The position numbers were made by a program, and so were the translations under genes. The notes under the pieces were generated by a model. The model was not told where the DNA came from. It saw only the letters and a list, made by a program, of their open reading frames with translations, and did no database searches. From Pseudomonas viridiflava (GTDB lineage: Bacteria; Pseudomonadota; Gammaproteobacteria; Pseudomonadales; Pseudomonadaceae), in assembly GCF_900580675.1 (NCBI RefSeq), contig NZ_UTBG01000062.1:90283-154282 (forward strand): 64,000 nt of DNA, written 5' to 3'. How positions within the stretch are numbered: the first letter of the stretch is position 1; every line of letters starts with the position of its first letter. This document shows positions 26,829-35,948 of this stretch, one piece after another.

Positions 26829-28979
26829 TCACTTGCCGTGATCGAGTTGACGCAGCTTGCCAACCACCGCCGCCAACGCGCGCTCAAACAGTGGCCCATC
26901 ATCCAGGGTGTGCAACCCGCCACGCTTGAACGCGTGCGCCAACTGGCGGGCGCTTCGCTCCAACACCTTGAGCCCCGTGTGGCTGACGAAAATATACTGG
27001 TTGGCCGGGGCCATGATCGCGGTAAGCCTGCAGCGCCGGGCAACGCCGGCAGCTTCCTGGAACACCATCCAGGCACCGACCCGCAGTTGATGGACCTTGA
27101 GCAGGTCCGGGTCATTGGCCGGCAGTTCCGGGGTTGAATCGGGCACCGCCGTGCTGAACACGAAGGGCTCGCGCACTTCGATCAGCTCATCGACGCCATC
27201 CGTCGCCTGCAGATGCAGGGCTTGCAGCCGGACAAAGAATTCACGGGTACTGAAGGGGTCGAACGCGGCGCTGGTCAAACCGTCGCGCAACGCTTTGAGC
27301 AACCCCGGCAGCTGTTCCAGCAAATGGCGCCCGGCTTCGGTTTCCTGTTCCAGGCTGACACTCCAGATCAACTCGTCCAGGGTGCGCAGCCCTGCCTGCC
27401 ATTGAACCGACTGCTCACCGTATTTGAGGCTGGCCAGCAACAGGACCTGGCTCCACGCCTGCTGCACAAATTGCACCACCGCCCGCGGCAGGGTCTTGCC
27501 CAACAGCCGCCGATTCAGCACATCCGCCACCCGCTCGCGGGCCGCTTCGGTGAGCTGGCGCGCTTGCTCGGCATCGCGGGTGTGCTGTTCAAGCAGCTCG
27601 CTGCGCCGCCGCTCATCGGCGGTAAACGCGCAGAGCTGTTCCAGCAGTTGGGCAAAAATCGCCGGATCTTCGACAAACTCGTTGAGCAAACGCTGCACCA
27701 CCTGCTCGATGCGCAGGTACAGGTTGTCGCGCTGGTAGTCGTCGCGCAAGCTCCAGCCCATGGCCGCGCCGGCGATTTCATTCAGCAGGCGCCGTGCCGG
27801 GTGGCCAGCACGACCGAAAAAACCTTTGTCCAGCACTGCCACTTTCAACATCGGAATCTGTAGACGACCGATCAAGGGCTTGAAAACATCAGGCACCGCA
27901 GGGTCGTTGAGGATGAACTCGAACAACAGGGCGATCAGGTTGATCACGTCTTCGTCCGAATCCTCCACGACTCGCGACTTGCCACTCTTGACGCTGACGC
28001 GGGTGAGCAACTGCTCAAGCTGGTTGCGCAGGTCAAAATCGTCTTCAGCGTCCGGCTCCGGCACGTACTGCTGCAAATGGGAGAGCAGGCGCACCAGATC
28101 GCGCGTGGCGATGGGCTGGGGTTCGGCGCTGGCTTCGAGGGTCGGCGCCACGCTGCCGCGCAGGGGCGCCAGCCACACTTGCAAGGCAGCGAAGGCTTCC
28201 TGGCCGTTTTCGTCGACGGGCTGCTCGGCACTCGGTTGCGTTTGCTCGCTCGACTGCTCACGGGCAGCGCGCCCACCAGGGCGGCGCGAGGGCACGACTT
28301 TAAGCTCGGGCAACACGCCCGTCGCGATCAGCAATTGATTGGCTTCGCCGTACAGCTGGTCGGCGTCGCTGAGTACGTATTTTTCAAACAGCTTGAGCAT
28401 GATCAGTTTGACGCGGATCTCCACGCCCAGGCTGCGCCCCGCCCGCAGGAAAAACTCGCACAACAGCGCAGGGCCCAGGGGGTTCTCGCGATCATCCAGA
28501 TGATTGCCCAGCAACGCGCTGAAGCGGGCGGTGAGTTGCCCCAAGGCCACGCCGTCGCGGTGGCGCACCCGGCCAAGCATGGCTTCCAGCGCCACGGCCT
28601 TTTCCAGAGCATCGGTGGATGTGCCGAGCGCGGCGTCATAGGACACCACCGGCACCCATTGCAATTCGCCTCGCTCCGCCTGGCCGAGAGAGGCAAAGGC
28701 TTCGAACAGCCGCTCCATGAACACGCGCTCGAAATTCTTGCGCTTGAGGCGCAGGTCGCGCATGGCTTCAAAGAAAATATGGTGGTCGACGGTGCTGCGG
28801 GCCTTGTCGGCCATTTCGAACAGCGTGTCGTCGGCGTTATCGAACAGCTCCTGCAGACCCTGCTGCAACTGTTGCGCAGCCTTGTCGCGGACCTGCAGCA
28901 ATACCACCGGCAGTCGGGCGAGCGGCGATGGCGTGGCCTGTGCCTTGTAGATTGGCACCACCTTTCCGTCATTGTGCAT
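26829..28979 (-). CDS. DUF1631 domain-containing protein
   Basis: 716 residues from ATG 28979, which has a strong GGAGG site upstream. It is a cytoplasmic, Leu/Gln/Glu-rich, mostly helical protein without membrane segments or recognisable catalytic motifs, and fits the DUF1631 family found beside ampD and nadC in pseudomonads. Sometimes mislabelled thymidine phosphorylase; I see no phosphorylase motif. Residues ~595-716 (FSTREFFVRLQALHLQATDG, LPANDPDLLKVHQLRVGAWM, and YIFVSHTGLKVLERSARQLA) may be a PilZ-like C-terminal domain, but I cannot verify it. Divergent from nadC. Confidence 0.8.
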   Translation of the reverse strand: MHNDGKVVPIYKAQATPSPLARLPVVLLQVRDKAAQQLQQGLQELFDNADDTLFEMADKARSTVDHHIFFEAMRDLRLKRKNFERVFMERLFEAFASLGQAERGELQWVPVVSYDAALGTSTDALEKAVALEAMLGRVRHRDGVALGQLTARFSALLGNHLDDRENPLGPALLCEFFLRAGRSLGVEIRVKLIMLKLFEKYVLSDADQLYGEANQLLIATGVLPELKVVPSRRPGGRAAREQSSEQTQPSAEQPVDENGQEAFAALQVWLAPLRGSVAPTLEASAEPQPIATRDLVRLLSHLQQYVPEPDAEDDFDLRNQLEQLLTRVSVKSGKSRVVEDSDEDVINLIALLFEFILNDPAVPDVFKPLIGRLQIPMLKVAVLDKGFFGRAGHPARRLLNEIAGAAMGWSLRDDYQRDNLYLRIEQVVQRLLNEFVEDPAIFAQLLEQLCAFTADERRRSELLEQHTRDAEQARQLTEAARERVADVLNRRLLGKTLPRAVVQFVQQAWSQVLLLASLKYGEQSVQWQAGLRTLDELIWSVSLEQETEAGRHLLEQLPGLLKALRDGLTSAAFDPFSTREFFVRLQALHLQATDGVDELIEVREPFVFSTAVPDSTPELPANDPDLLKVHQLRVGAWMVFQEAAGVARRCRLTAIMAPANQYIFVSHTGLKVLERSARQLAHAFKRGGLHTLDDGPLFERALAAVVGKLRQLDHGK

Positions 28980-29223
28980 CCTGGCCTCCTGAAACGGCGG
29001 TATTGGGTTGGTCAAGAATCGATCACAAGCCTGTTTGGACTATGGATAACCGGTTATTGCCAGGACGTCAAAGCTATGACGCCAATTGCAAGGCGCGAGA
29101 TTATCTTGCAAATGAGGGGGGTTGCGCCAGCAAACTCTGCCGTTGCGCTGTAAATCAGCGTTGAGTGTGGGTTCAGGCCCGCACTGCCCCTATAATCGGG
29201 ACACTTTGTTTGTGGAGCCTGTT

Positions 29224-30072
29224 ATGCCGAATCTCCGTCTTGCCGACCTCACCGCCGAAATCGAAGCCAACGTGCGCCGTGCACTGCTGGAAGACATCGG
29301 CAGCGGCGACATCACTGCGCAATTGATCCCGGCCGAACGGCTGGCCACAGCCGCCATCATTACCCGCGACAGCGCCGTCATTGCCGGCACTGCCTGGGTC
29401 GACGCGGTATTCCGCCAGCTCGACCCACGCGTGGCGGTGCACTGGCAGGTGGCCGATGGCGAGCGCGTCAGCCCCAATCAGGTGTTGTTTCGCCTCGAAG
29501 GCCCCGCGCGCTCGCTGCTCAGTGGCGAACGTTGCGCGCTGAATTTCCTGCAGTTGCTGTCAGGCGTCGCCACACGCGCCCAGTACCTGGCAGACTTTGT
29601 CGCCAGCACTCAGGTCAAGCTGTTGGATACCCGCAAAACCCTGCCTGGCCTGCGTCTGGCGCAGAAGTACGCGGTAACCTGCGGCGGTTGCCACAACCAC
29701 CGTATCGGGTTGTATGACGCGTTCCTGATCAAGGAAAACCATATCGCCGCCTGCGGGGGCATTGCCCAAGCCATTACAGCCGCGCACAAGATCGCTCCGG
29801 GCAAACCGGTGGAAATCGAAGTGGAAAGCCTGGAGGAATTGCGCGAAGCACTGGCGGCAGGCGCCGACATCATCATGCTCGATGAGTTGAGCCTGGACGA
29901 TATGCGTGAAGCCGTACGCCTGAACGGTGGCAAGGCCAAGCTGGAGGCCAGCGGCGGGATCAACGAAAGTACCCTGCTGCCCATCGCGGAAACCGGGGTG
30001 GACTATATCTCCATCGGTGCGATGACCAAGGATGTGAAGGCGGTGGACCTGTCGATGCGCCTGAGTATATGA
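29224..30072 (+). CDS. nadC: Nicotinate-nucleotide pyrophosphorylase (quinolinate phosphoribosyltransferase)
   Basis: 282 residues; makes nicotinate mononucleotide from quinolinate and PRPP in de novo NAD synthesis. It shows EDIGSGDIT at the N-terminus, the substrate-binding [19 protein letters not shown] with [12 protein letters not shown], and the PRPP-phosphate region [11 protein letters not shown] and [12 protein letters not shown] 29224 fits the usual N-terminus; the upstream in-frame extension to 29122 has no family similarity. A TATAAT box is visible at about 29191, 30 bases before the start. Monocistronic. Confidence 0.96.
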   Translation: MPNLRLADLTAEIEANVRRALLEDIGSGDITAQLIPAERLATAAIITRDSAVIAGTAWVDAVFRQLDPRVAVHWQVADGERVSPNQVLFRLEGPARSLLSGERCALNFLQLLSGVATRAQYLADFVASTQVKLLDTRKTLPGLRLAQKYAVTCGGCHNHRIGLYDAFLIKENHIAACGGIAQAITAAHKIAPGKPVEIEVESLEELREALAAGADIIMLDELSLDDMREAVRLNGGKAKLEASGGINESTLLPIAETGVDYISIGAMTKDVKAVDLSMRLSI

Positions 30073-30078
30073 GGGGTG

Positions 30079-30110
30079 GGTGCAGGCGCGAGTCAGCTCG
30101 CTCCTGCACC
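30079..30110. repeat. Inverted repeat between nadC and a convergent small gene
   Basis: GGTGCAGG-c-GCGAG and CTCGC-t-CCTGCACC form a 13-bp stem with one mismatch and a TCAG loop. It lies at the meeting point of two convergent genes, so it may terminate transcription, but no T-run follows. The GCAGGCGCGAG...CTCGCTCCTGC layout recalls a REP arm but does not match the other REP classes here. Confidence 0.5.
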
Positions 30111-30120
30111 GGGTACGCGC

Positions 30121-30426
30121 TTAAACGACCAAGTCATTCATCTCGCAATACTCTTGCCATTCGACCCCCAACACCTCGGCTGCCTCTTTGTGCAAGGCCA
30201 GCCGTGCCGCCTCGAATTCTTCCGGCGTGGACGTGTACTTGAGGGTCAGCTCCCAGGGCTGATAGCCCTGGCTCTCGGCCTCGTCCTCGAATGCCCACTG
30301 GATCTGGTCGCGCTGATCATCGGCGCTCAGGTCTTTGATCTCTTCTTTAAGCTGCGGCGTGTCCTCGAGGTATTTGTCGAGAGCTGCTTGGTGCCGAACT
30401 TCCTGGGTCATTTCTGTCGTGGTCAT
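30121..30426 (-). CDS. Small acidic protein of unknown function (DUF6388-like)
   Basis: 101 residues, strongly acidic, predicted helical and cytoplasmic: MTTTEMTQEVRHQAALDKYL, then DTPQLKEEIKDLSADDQRDQ. No catalytic motif, signal or membrane segment. The length and the WAFEDEAESQGY region recall a small Pseudomonas family I know as DUF6388, of unknown role; that name is from memory. It lies between nadC (convergent) and the tRNA-Thr gene. Codon use and a multi-motif protein-like composition support it as a real gene. Confidence 0.7.
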   Translation of the reverse strand: MTTTEMTQEVRHQAALDKYLEDTPQLKEEIKDLSADDQRDQIQWAFEDEAESQGYQPWELTLKYTSTPEEFEAARLALHKEAAEVLGVEWQEYCEMNDLVV

Positions 30427-30607
30427 GTTTGTTCTCTTAGATCTAGGAATGGGGATGCATCTGGATCATCAAGGTTGCTCAGATACAAAAGAGCGGGCAC
30501 GAATGCCGACTCGCCTGGCCTTCAGAACCATTCTGGGATCATCTGAAAACGGTGCTGCCTTTGAAGCGTTGCCTTTGAAACATTGCCCTTAAAAAACGAG
30601 TGCCTAA

Positions 30608-30680
30608 TGCCCGAGACAGGAATCGAACCTGCGACCTTCGCGTTACGAGTGCGCTGCTCTACCGGCTGAGCTACACGGGC
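30608..30680 (-). tRNA. tRNA-Thr (anticodon CGU)
   Basis: The minus strand folds into a complete cloverleaf: acceptor GCCCGUG/CUCGGGC region, D-arm AGCUCAGCCGGUAGAGC, anticodon loop CUCGUAA with anticodon CGU, and T-arm with GGUUCGAUUCC. CCA is not encoded; the discriminator A is followed by TT. A tRNA-Thr beside the pilin locus matches P. aeruginosa, where it bounds exchangeable pilA cassettes. Confidence 0.95.
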
Positions 30681-30729
30681 GGTGGACTAAAGCTAGCACC
30701 GCATCGGGCGTGCGGCAACTTGCGGGCCG

Positions 30730-32130
30730 TCAGCGGGCAATCACCCCCTGGGCCCAGAAGCGTGGTTGCAGATGATGGCCATGTGCGTCCAGGTACTGCT
30801 GCTGGGCTTGCTGGATATGGGGCACATCGCGCACCGCGATCATGATCAATAGACCAACGGCCAACACACTCATTAGTTTCCAGGCAAACCATGCCGCCGG
30901 CAGCGCTGCGGTCGTCGGGCTTTGCCACGCATGCAGCGCCAGCAGCCAGCCCACCACCAGCGCCAGCCAGACCTGGGAATTGGGCATCACCATCACCCCG
31001 TCGACCATCGACTGCACCAGTGCACCCACCAGCGCCGCAAACAGGCACAGCCGAAGCAGGTCGGCACGCTCGGTAACCAACGCACGTTCGCGCAGTACAC
31101 CGAATGTAGCCCACCCGCCCCGCCATGCCAGAGCCGCGACACATAAGGCCGATGGCACACCCCATTCACTGGCCCATTGCAGGATGGCCTGGTGGGGGTG
31201 GGTAGCAATGTCATTGGCAATATCGGCGAAATGCATCGGCCCGAAGCCCAGCCATGGACGCTCCACGATCATATGCCACGCCTGCCACCAGATCGGGCCA
31301 CGGCCGGACAGCGAGGTGGTGAGACGGTCACTGGCGCCGTTGGCTATCTGGATTCCCAGGTAATCCGCCACTAGCGTGAATATCAGCCAGTACAGCAGCA
31401 ATCCGCCCAGCATTGCGGCCAGTTGCCAACCCAGCCAGCGCCGCCCTCCAGCCCCCAGCGTCGCCAACACAACACCCGCCGCCGCCATTCCAAGCCAGGT
31501 GCCGCGTGTGCCGCCGCTGATCGCGATCAACCACCAGACGCACAGCAACGCAAACACCGCACCTCGCAGGGGGCGGGAGGTTCTGGGGAGCAACAGGGGA
31601 AGCGCCAGCAATGGCAGGGTGAACGTCTGGAACTGGCCGTAAAAGCGTTTGTTGGAGAAGCCGGACAACAACAGGTCCGGGTCCAGTGTCAGCTGTCCAC
31701 TGGTGAATGCCAGCGCAGCGGCGTACAGGTATTGGGTGGATTTGATCAGGCACAGCCCCACCACGATGAAGATCAATACCCGATCCAGACGCTCGCCGCC
31801 TTGACGACGAAGCACGGCAAACGCCATTGCGATTGCCCCGCAACCGACAAACACGGCGACTTCGGCAAACGCCCAAAGCGGCTGGTGGGCCAGCGCCGAA
31901 GACACCAGCCCCAGCCCGATGATCAACCCGAGCCCCAGCGCGGTAGGCCGGTCAACCACACGCCCTGCTGGGGTGACCGACAGCCCATACAGCACGGCGC
32001 AAAACGCGATAGCAATCTGCATCGCCCGTTGCAGGTCATGCCCACCGAAGGGGGCACACACCCCGACAGCCAATAAGCACACTACGGCTACCAGAAAAAC
32101 ATTGCCGCGCTGCTGTATGGATAACGACAT
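30730..32130 (-). CDS. O-antigen ligase-like membrane protein, probable pilin glycosyltransferase (TfpO/PilO-like)
   Basis: 466 residues with about ten to twelve membrane helices and a Wzy_C/O-antigen ligase signature in the large periplasmic loop (RPWLGFGPMHF, followed by HPHQAILQWASEWG). Its position between pilA and tRNA-Thr is that of tfpO (pilO) in P. aeruginosa strains with glycosylated pilin, and its length is very close to TfpO. It probably transfers an O-antigen unit onto PilA in the periplasm. The adjacent pilin lacks a C-terminal Ser, the TfpO target known from strain 1244. A general O-antigen ligase or polymerase is the alternative. Confidence 0.75.
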   Translation of the reverse strand: MSLSIQQRGNVFLVAVVCLLAVGVCAPFGGHDLQRAMQIAIAFCAVLYGLSVTPAGRVVDRPTALGLGLIIGLGLVSSALAHQPLWAFAEVAVFVGCGAIAMAFAVLRRQGGERLDRVLIFIVVGLCLIKSTQYLYAAALAFTSGQLTLDPDLLLSGFSNKRFYGQFQTFTLPLLALPLLLPRTSRPLRGAVFALLCVWWLIAISGGTRGTWLGMAAAGVVLATLGAGGRRWLGWQLAAMLGGLLLYWLIFTLVADYLGIQIANGASDRLTTSLSGRGPIWWQAWHMIVERPWLGFGPMHFADIANDIATHPHQAILQWASEWGVPSALCVAALAWRGGWATFGVLRERALVTERADLLRLCLFAALVGALVQSMVDGVMVMPNSQVWLALVVGWLLALHAWQSPTTAALPAAWFAWKLMSVLAVGLLIMIAVRDVPHIQQAQQQYLDAHGHHLQPRFWAQGVIAR

Positions 32131-32165
32131 CGGCCACCTCTACGTCCGTGTGGATGGTTTAGCAG

Positions 32166-32588
32166 TTATGCGCCGCCTGCGCCGCAACCCTTGGTTGCGT
32201 ATTTTTCTTCAGCGGTTGTGGTGCATTTCCAGCCGCTGGTGGCGCTGCGCGTCAGGCTGATGGTCTTGCCCAGTACAGGTGCCGGCGCGTCGAGTATTTC
32301 GCAGTTGATGGAACCCGCGCCGGTAGTGACGTCGCCTGCCACGTCGATCTTGCAGTTGGCCGTCGGGCTGGTGCCGCCGATTAATGCCAGCGTGGGCACG
32401 GTGCCCTCGTTGAGGGTGCTTTCGTACCCGGCTTTCAACGCGGAAACTTCAGCCAGGCCCGCGGTGAACTTGGCCTTGGCCTGGTGGGTGGTGTACATGG
32501 GCAGGCCGATGGTGGCCAAAATGCCGATGATTGCCACGACGATCAACAACTCGATCAGGGTAAAGCCTTTCTGACGCATCACATTCAC
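32166..32588 (-). CDS. pilA: Type IV major pilin PilA (prepilin)
   Basis: 140 residues with leader M-N-V-M-R-Q-K-G and cleavage before Phe in [21 protein letters not shown], including the Glu5 needed for assembly. The hydrophobic helix is followed by a globular domain with four Cys; the last pair (WKC...KGC) probably makes the C-terminal disulfide loop. The mature protein ends GCGAGGA. Start ATG 32588 has GGAG 5 nt before it; a second ATG at 32579 gives the shorter leader MRQKG. I could not find a convincing sigma-54 promoter. Divergent from pilC with only 193 bp between the starts. Confidence 0.93.
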   Translation of the reverse strand: MNVMRQKGFTLIELLIVVAIIGILATIGLPMYTTHQAKAKFTAGLAEVSALKAGYESTLNEGTVPTLALIGGTSPTANCKIDVAGDVTTGAGSINCEILDAPAPVLGKTISLTRSATSGWKCTTTAEEKYATKGCGAGGA

Positions 32589-32781
32589 TCTCCAGAATAG
32601 ATCTCATGACAGGGCGCATCCTGCACCCCGTATTGTGCAGCGGCGCCAGTGTACTCATCCGCACGCGGTCAATCGCGTACAAGACGCACATTCTGACATT
32701 TTATCCTGGCCCACCCGCCTGCCCGATTCCGTCACCTGACTAAGCTATAAATCTTCGACGACCTGTGTGCGGAACCGCGAC

Positions 32782-33990
32782 ATGACCAACGCTTCGACGA
32801 TTTACGCCTGGGAAGGCATCAACCGCAAAGGACGCAAAGTGTGCGGGCAAACCAGCGGGCACAGCCCTGCCATGGTCAAGGCGCAGCTGCGCCAACAAGG
32901 CATCAGCCCTGGCCGCGTGCACAAGAAATCATCGCTGCTGCCAAGCCTCGCCCCGCCGATAAAAAGCGCGGACATCACCCTGTTCACCCGCCAACTGGCC
33001 ACGCTGCTGAAGGCGGGTATTGCGCTGCTGCAGGCCTGCGACATCATCGGCGAAGGCTTCGAAAACCGCTCCATGCGTGAGCTGGTACTGGGCTTGAAAC
33101 TGCAGATCGCCGCCGGCATCAGCCTGACCGAAGCGTTGCGTAAACAGCCGCGCTACTTCGATGATTTATATTGCAACCTGGTGGCAGCCGGCGAACAGGC
33201 GGGAGCGCTTGAGACGCTGCTAGAGCGCGTGGCGCTCCACCGCGAAAAGAGCGAACAGCTCAGAACCCGAATCAAGAAGGCCATGACCTACCCTGTCGCA
33301 GTCCTGATAATTGCAGGCCTCGTCACGGGCGTACTGCTGGTGCATGTGGTGCCGCAGTTCCAGACCCTGTTCGCCGGGGTCGACGGCCAGTTGCCCGGCT
33401 TCACCTTGCAGGTCATCGCCCTGTCCGAATTCCTCCAGCATGCCTGGTGGATGCTGGCGGTCGGCCTGGCCGCGGGTGCCCTGGGGCTGTGCCACGCCTA
33501 TCACGCCTCGCCGGTTTTTCGTTATTGGCTTGACGTCGGTTTGTTGAAAACGCCCCTGGCAGGCAAACTGCTGCACAAATCGGCCGTTGCGCGCTTCGCC
33601 CGCACGCTTTCAACCACCTTTGCCGCCGGTGTACCGCTGGTGCAAGCGCTGGGTTGCGTGGCCGGCGCCGCAGGGTCAGGGCCGTTCAAACAGGCAATCG
33701 AGCATATGCGACATGATGTATCTACCGGCATGCAGTTGAATCACTCAATGGCCGCCAGCGGCCTGTTCCCCGGCATGGCGATTCAGATGACGGCCATCGG
33801 CGAAGAGTCCGGCACGCTGGACAGAATGCTGGAAAAAGTCGCCAGTCATTACGAAGCCGCGGTGGACGACCAGGTCGATAACCTCACAAGTTTGATGGAG
33901 CCGTTGCTCATGGTGGTGCTGGGGGGCATCGTCGGGGCACTGGTGATTGCCATGTACCTGCCGGTTTTCCAGTTGGGGAGTGCATTTTGA
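32782..33990 (+). CDS. pilC: Type IV pilus inner-membrane platform protein PilC
   Basis: 402 residues, the normal length for PilC/GspF. Two repeated T2SSF domains (ITLFTRQLATLLKAGIALLQ in the first and FARTLSTTFAAGVPLVQALG in the second), a membrane segment after each, and a C-terminal helix (LMVVLGGIVGALVIAMYLP) are visible. It anchors the pilus motor ATPases to the assembly platform. ATG 32782 is preferred to an upstream GTG at 32767. It is followed by pilD with a 4-base overlap. The extension ATPase pilB, normally just upstream, is missing. Confidence 0.94.
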   Translation: MTNASTIYAWEGINRKGRKVCGQTSGHSPAMVKAQLRQQGISPGRVHKKSSLLPSLAPPIKSADITLFTRQLATLLKAGIALLQACDIIGEGFENRSMRELVLGLKLQIAAGISLTEALRKQPRYFDDLYCNLVAAGEQAGALETLLERVALHREKSEQLRTRIKKAMTYPVAVLIIAGLVTGVLLVHVVPQFQTLFAGVDGQLPGFTLQVIALSEFLQHAWWMLAVGLAAGALGLCHAYHASPVFRYWLDVGLLKTPLAGKLLHKSAVARFARTLSTTFAAGVPLVQALGCVAGAAGSGPFKQAIEHMRHDVSTGMQLNHSMAASGLFPGMAIQMTAIGEESGTLDRMLEKVASHYEAAVDDQVDNLTSLMEPLLMVVLGGIVGALVIAMYLPVFQLGSAF

Positions 33991-34853
33991 ACCTGCTGTT
34001 CAGTGAGTACCCCTGGGCTTTTGTGGCGATGGCTTCGGTGCTGGGGCTGATCGTCGGCAGCTTTCTCAATGTGCTGGTGTGGCGCCTGCCGAAAATACTC
34101 GACCGCGAATGGCGCGCCCAGGCCCATGAAGTGCTCGGTCTGCCTGCCGAACCTGCCACGCCCACCTACAACCTGATGCACCCCAACTCGTGCTGCCCGC
34201 ATTGCGATCATCCGATCCGCCCATGGGAAAATATCCCGCTGCTCAGCTACCTGTGGCTCAGGGGCCGTTGTGCCCACTGCCAGGGCGCGATCAGCCCCCG
34301 CTACCCGTTCACCGAGCTGGCCTGTGCCTTGATTTCCGCTTTGGTGGCCTGGCATTTCGGTTTCGGCTGGCAAGCCGCTGCGTTGATGCTGGTGAGCTGG
34401 GGGTTGTTGGCGATGAGCCTGATCGACATAGACCACCAGCTGCTGCCGGACGTGCTGGTGCTGCCGCTGCTCTGGCTGGGGCTGATCGTCAATGGCTTCG
34501 GGCTGTTCACCACCCTGCCTGATGCGCTGTGGGGCGCAGTGATCGGCTACCTGAGCCTGTGGACAGTGTTCTGGCTGTTCAAATTGATCACCGGCAAGGA
34601 CGGCATGGGCCACGGCGACTTCAAGTTACTGGCGCTGCTCGGGGCCTGGGGCGGCTGGCAGGTACTGCCGATGACGCTGTTCATGTCATCCCTGGTCGGG
34701 GTGTTTATGGGGGTGATTCTGCTGCGCTTGCGCAAGGCCCAAGCATCGACGCCCATGCCGTTTGGTCCGTATCTGGCGATTGCCGGCTGGATTGCATTGC
34801 TCTGGGGTGGTCAAATAACCGACTTCTATTTGCAGTCTGTCGGTTTCAAATGA
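33987..34853 (+). CDS. pilD: Prepilin peptidase / N-methyltransferase PilD
   Basis: 288 residues, inner membrane. It removes the leader of PilA, minor pilins and type II pseudopilins, and methylates the new N-terminus. Features are [12 protein letters not shown] at the start, a four-Cys zinc-type motif (CCPHCDHPI and RCAHCQG), and the two catalytic Asp residues in [12 protein letters not shown] and [22 protein letters not shown] start overlapping the pilC TGA (TTGA), with GGGGAG upstream. Followed by coaE with an ATGA overlap. Confidence 0.95.
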   Translation: MNLLFSEYPWAFVAMASVLGLIVGSFLNVLVWRLPKILDREWRAQAHEVLGLPAEPATPTYNLMHPNSCCPHCDHPIRPWENIPLLSYLWLRGRCAHCQGAISPRYPFTELACALISALVAWHFGFGWQAAALMLVSWGLLAMSLIDIDHQLLPDVLVLPLLWLGLIVNGFGLFTTLPDALWGAVIGYLSLWTVFWLFKLITGKDGMGHGDFKLLALLGAWGGWQVLPMTLFMSSLVGVFMGVILLRLRKAQASTPMPFGPYLAIAGWIALLWGGQITDFYLQSVGFK

Positions 34854-35473
34854 CCACTTCTGTTGCAACACCCTGGATTCTTGGCCTGACTGGCGGCATC
34901 GGCAGCGGTAAAAGCGCGGCGGCCCAGCACTTCACTGACCTGGGCATTGACCTGGTCGACGCCGATCACGCTGCGCGCTGGGTGGTCGAGCCTGGCCGGC
35001 CGGCACTGGCACGTATCGCCGAGCATTTTGGTGCCGGCGTCTTGCGGCCTGACGGCCAGCTGGACCGCGCAGCGTTGCGCAAGCTGATCTTTGAAGTACC
35101 CGAGGAGCGCCGCTGGCTGGAAGCCTTGCTGCACCCGCTGATCGGCGAGGAAATCCGCGACCATCTGGCCCGCGCCCGATCGCCCTACGCGATCCTGGTG
35201 TCACCGCTGCTGATCGAATCCGGCCAGTACAGCATGACCCAGCGCATCCTGGTGATCGACGTGCCGCAATCGCTGCAGATTCAGCGTACCCTGCAGCGCG
35301 ACGGCATCAGCGAACAGCAAGTGCAGGCGATCCTCAAGGCACAGTCCAGCCGCGAAGACCGCCTGAACCATGCCGATGACGTTCTGGTCAACGACAAGGA
35401 CCTCGCCTGGCTGCACAGCGAGGTCGAGCGACTGCACCACTTTTACCTTACTTTGCGTGGAGGCCGATCATGA
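34850..35473 (+). CDS. coaE: Dephospho-CoA kinase
   Basis: 207 residues; the last step of coenzyme A synthesis, phosphorylating the ribose 3'-OH of dephospho-CoA. It has the P-loop [11 protein letters not shown] near the N-terminus, the [13 protein letters not shown] motif, a lid region with [12 protein letters not shown] and [19 protein letters not shown]. The ATG overlaps the pilD stop; a longer open frame from 34529 inside pilD is rejected. It belongs to the conserved pilD-coaE-yacG operon. Confidence 0.95.
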   Translation: MTTSVATPWILGLTGGIGSGKSAAAQHFTDLGIDLVDADHAARWVVEPGRPALARIAEHFGAGVLRPDGQLDRAALRKLIFEVPEERRWLEALLHPLIGEEIRDHLARARSPYAILVSPLLIESGQYSMTQRILVIDVPQSLQIQRTLQRDGISEQQVQAILKAQSSREDRLNHADDVLVNDKDLAWLHSEVERLHHFYLTLRGGRS

Positions 35474-35670
35474 GCCAACCTATGACCGTCGACTGTCCAA
35501 CCTGCGGTGCACCCGTGGAATGGAAAACAGACAACGCCAACCGGCCGTTCTGCTCGGACCGTTGCAAACTCATCGACCTGGGCGCCTGGGCATCGGAAGA
35601 ACACAAGATTCCGGTCAGCCCGGATGCCGAGGACGAGCTGTTCTCCGAAGACCTACCGCCGCGCCACTAA
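35470..35670 (+). CDS. yacG: DNA gyrase inhibitor YacG (zinc-finger protein)
   Basis: 66 residues. The four zinc-binding cysteines are in [10 protein letters not shown] and [19 protein letters not shown], the standard YacG signature. The acidic C-terminal tail ([13 protein letters not shown]) is also typical. It binds GyrB and inhibits gyrase in E. coli. It overlaps coaE by ATGA and its stop overlaps by three bases the stop of a convergent small gene. Confidence 0.95.
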   Translation: MSQPMTVDCPTCGAPVEWKTDNANRPFCSDRCKLIDLGAWASEEHKIPVSPDAEDELFSEDLPPRH

Positions 35671-35882
35671 GGCCGCATAAAGGCGTATTCCTGCTGGTCG
35701 TCGAGGTTCTCTGCAAGGTACTGCAGCTCGTCGGCCAGGTCTTCAAAACTGCGCACGCCCTTGCTCTGCTGCACCACCGCACTGAGCATGGCACGCAGGG
35801 TCAAGCCGGGGTCAAAACCGATTTCCTGCGCAGCGTCCTGGCTTCTGCGCAACTCCTGCCTTGCCCATTCGTACACACTCAT
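35667..35882 (-). CDS. Small conserved protein of unknown function
   Basis: 71 residues from ATG 35882, which has AGGAGCTTGGATC upstream; an extension to 35915 lacks such a site. [20 protein letters not shown], then a helical, acidic remainder ending EYAFMRP. No signal or membrane segment. A gene of this size is found after yacG in other pseudomonads. Function unknown to me. Convergent with yacG and overlapping its stop codon. Confidence 0.75.
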   Translation of the reverse strand: MSVYEWARQELRRSQDAAQEIGFDPGLTLRAMLSAVVQQSKGVRSFEDLADELQYLAENLDDQQEYAFMRP

Positions 35883-35948
35883 GATCCAAGCTCCTGGAAG
35901 TATTTCGCAGAGCATGGGCCTGTGCGGCTGCCTGAGATTTGATATGGA

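Noticed and set aside
32589..32766. Sigma-54 promoter for pilA
   Set aside because: The only GG-N10-GC match (GGGGTGCAGGATGC on the minus strand) lacks the TGGCAC and TTGC boxes, so I do not call it.
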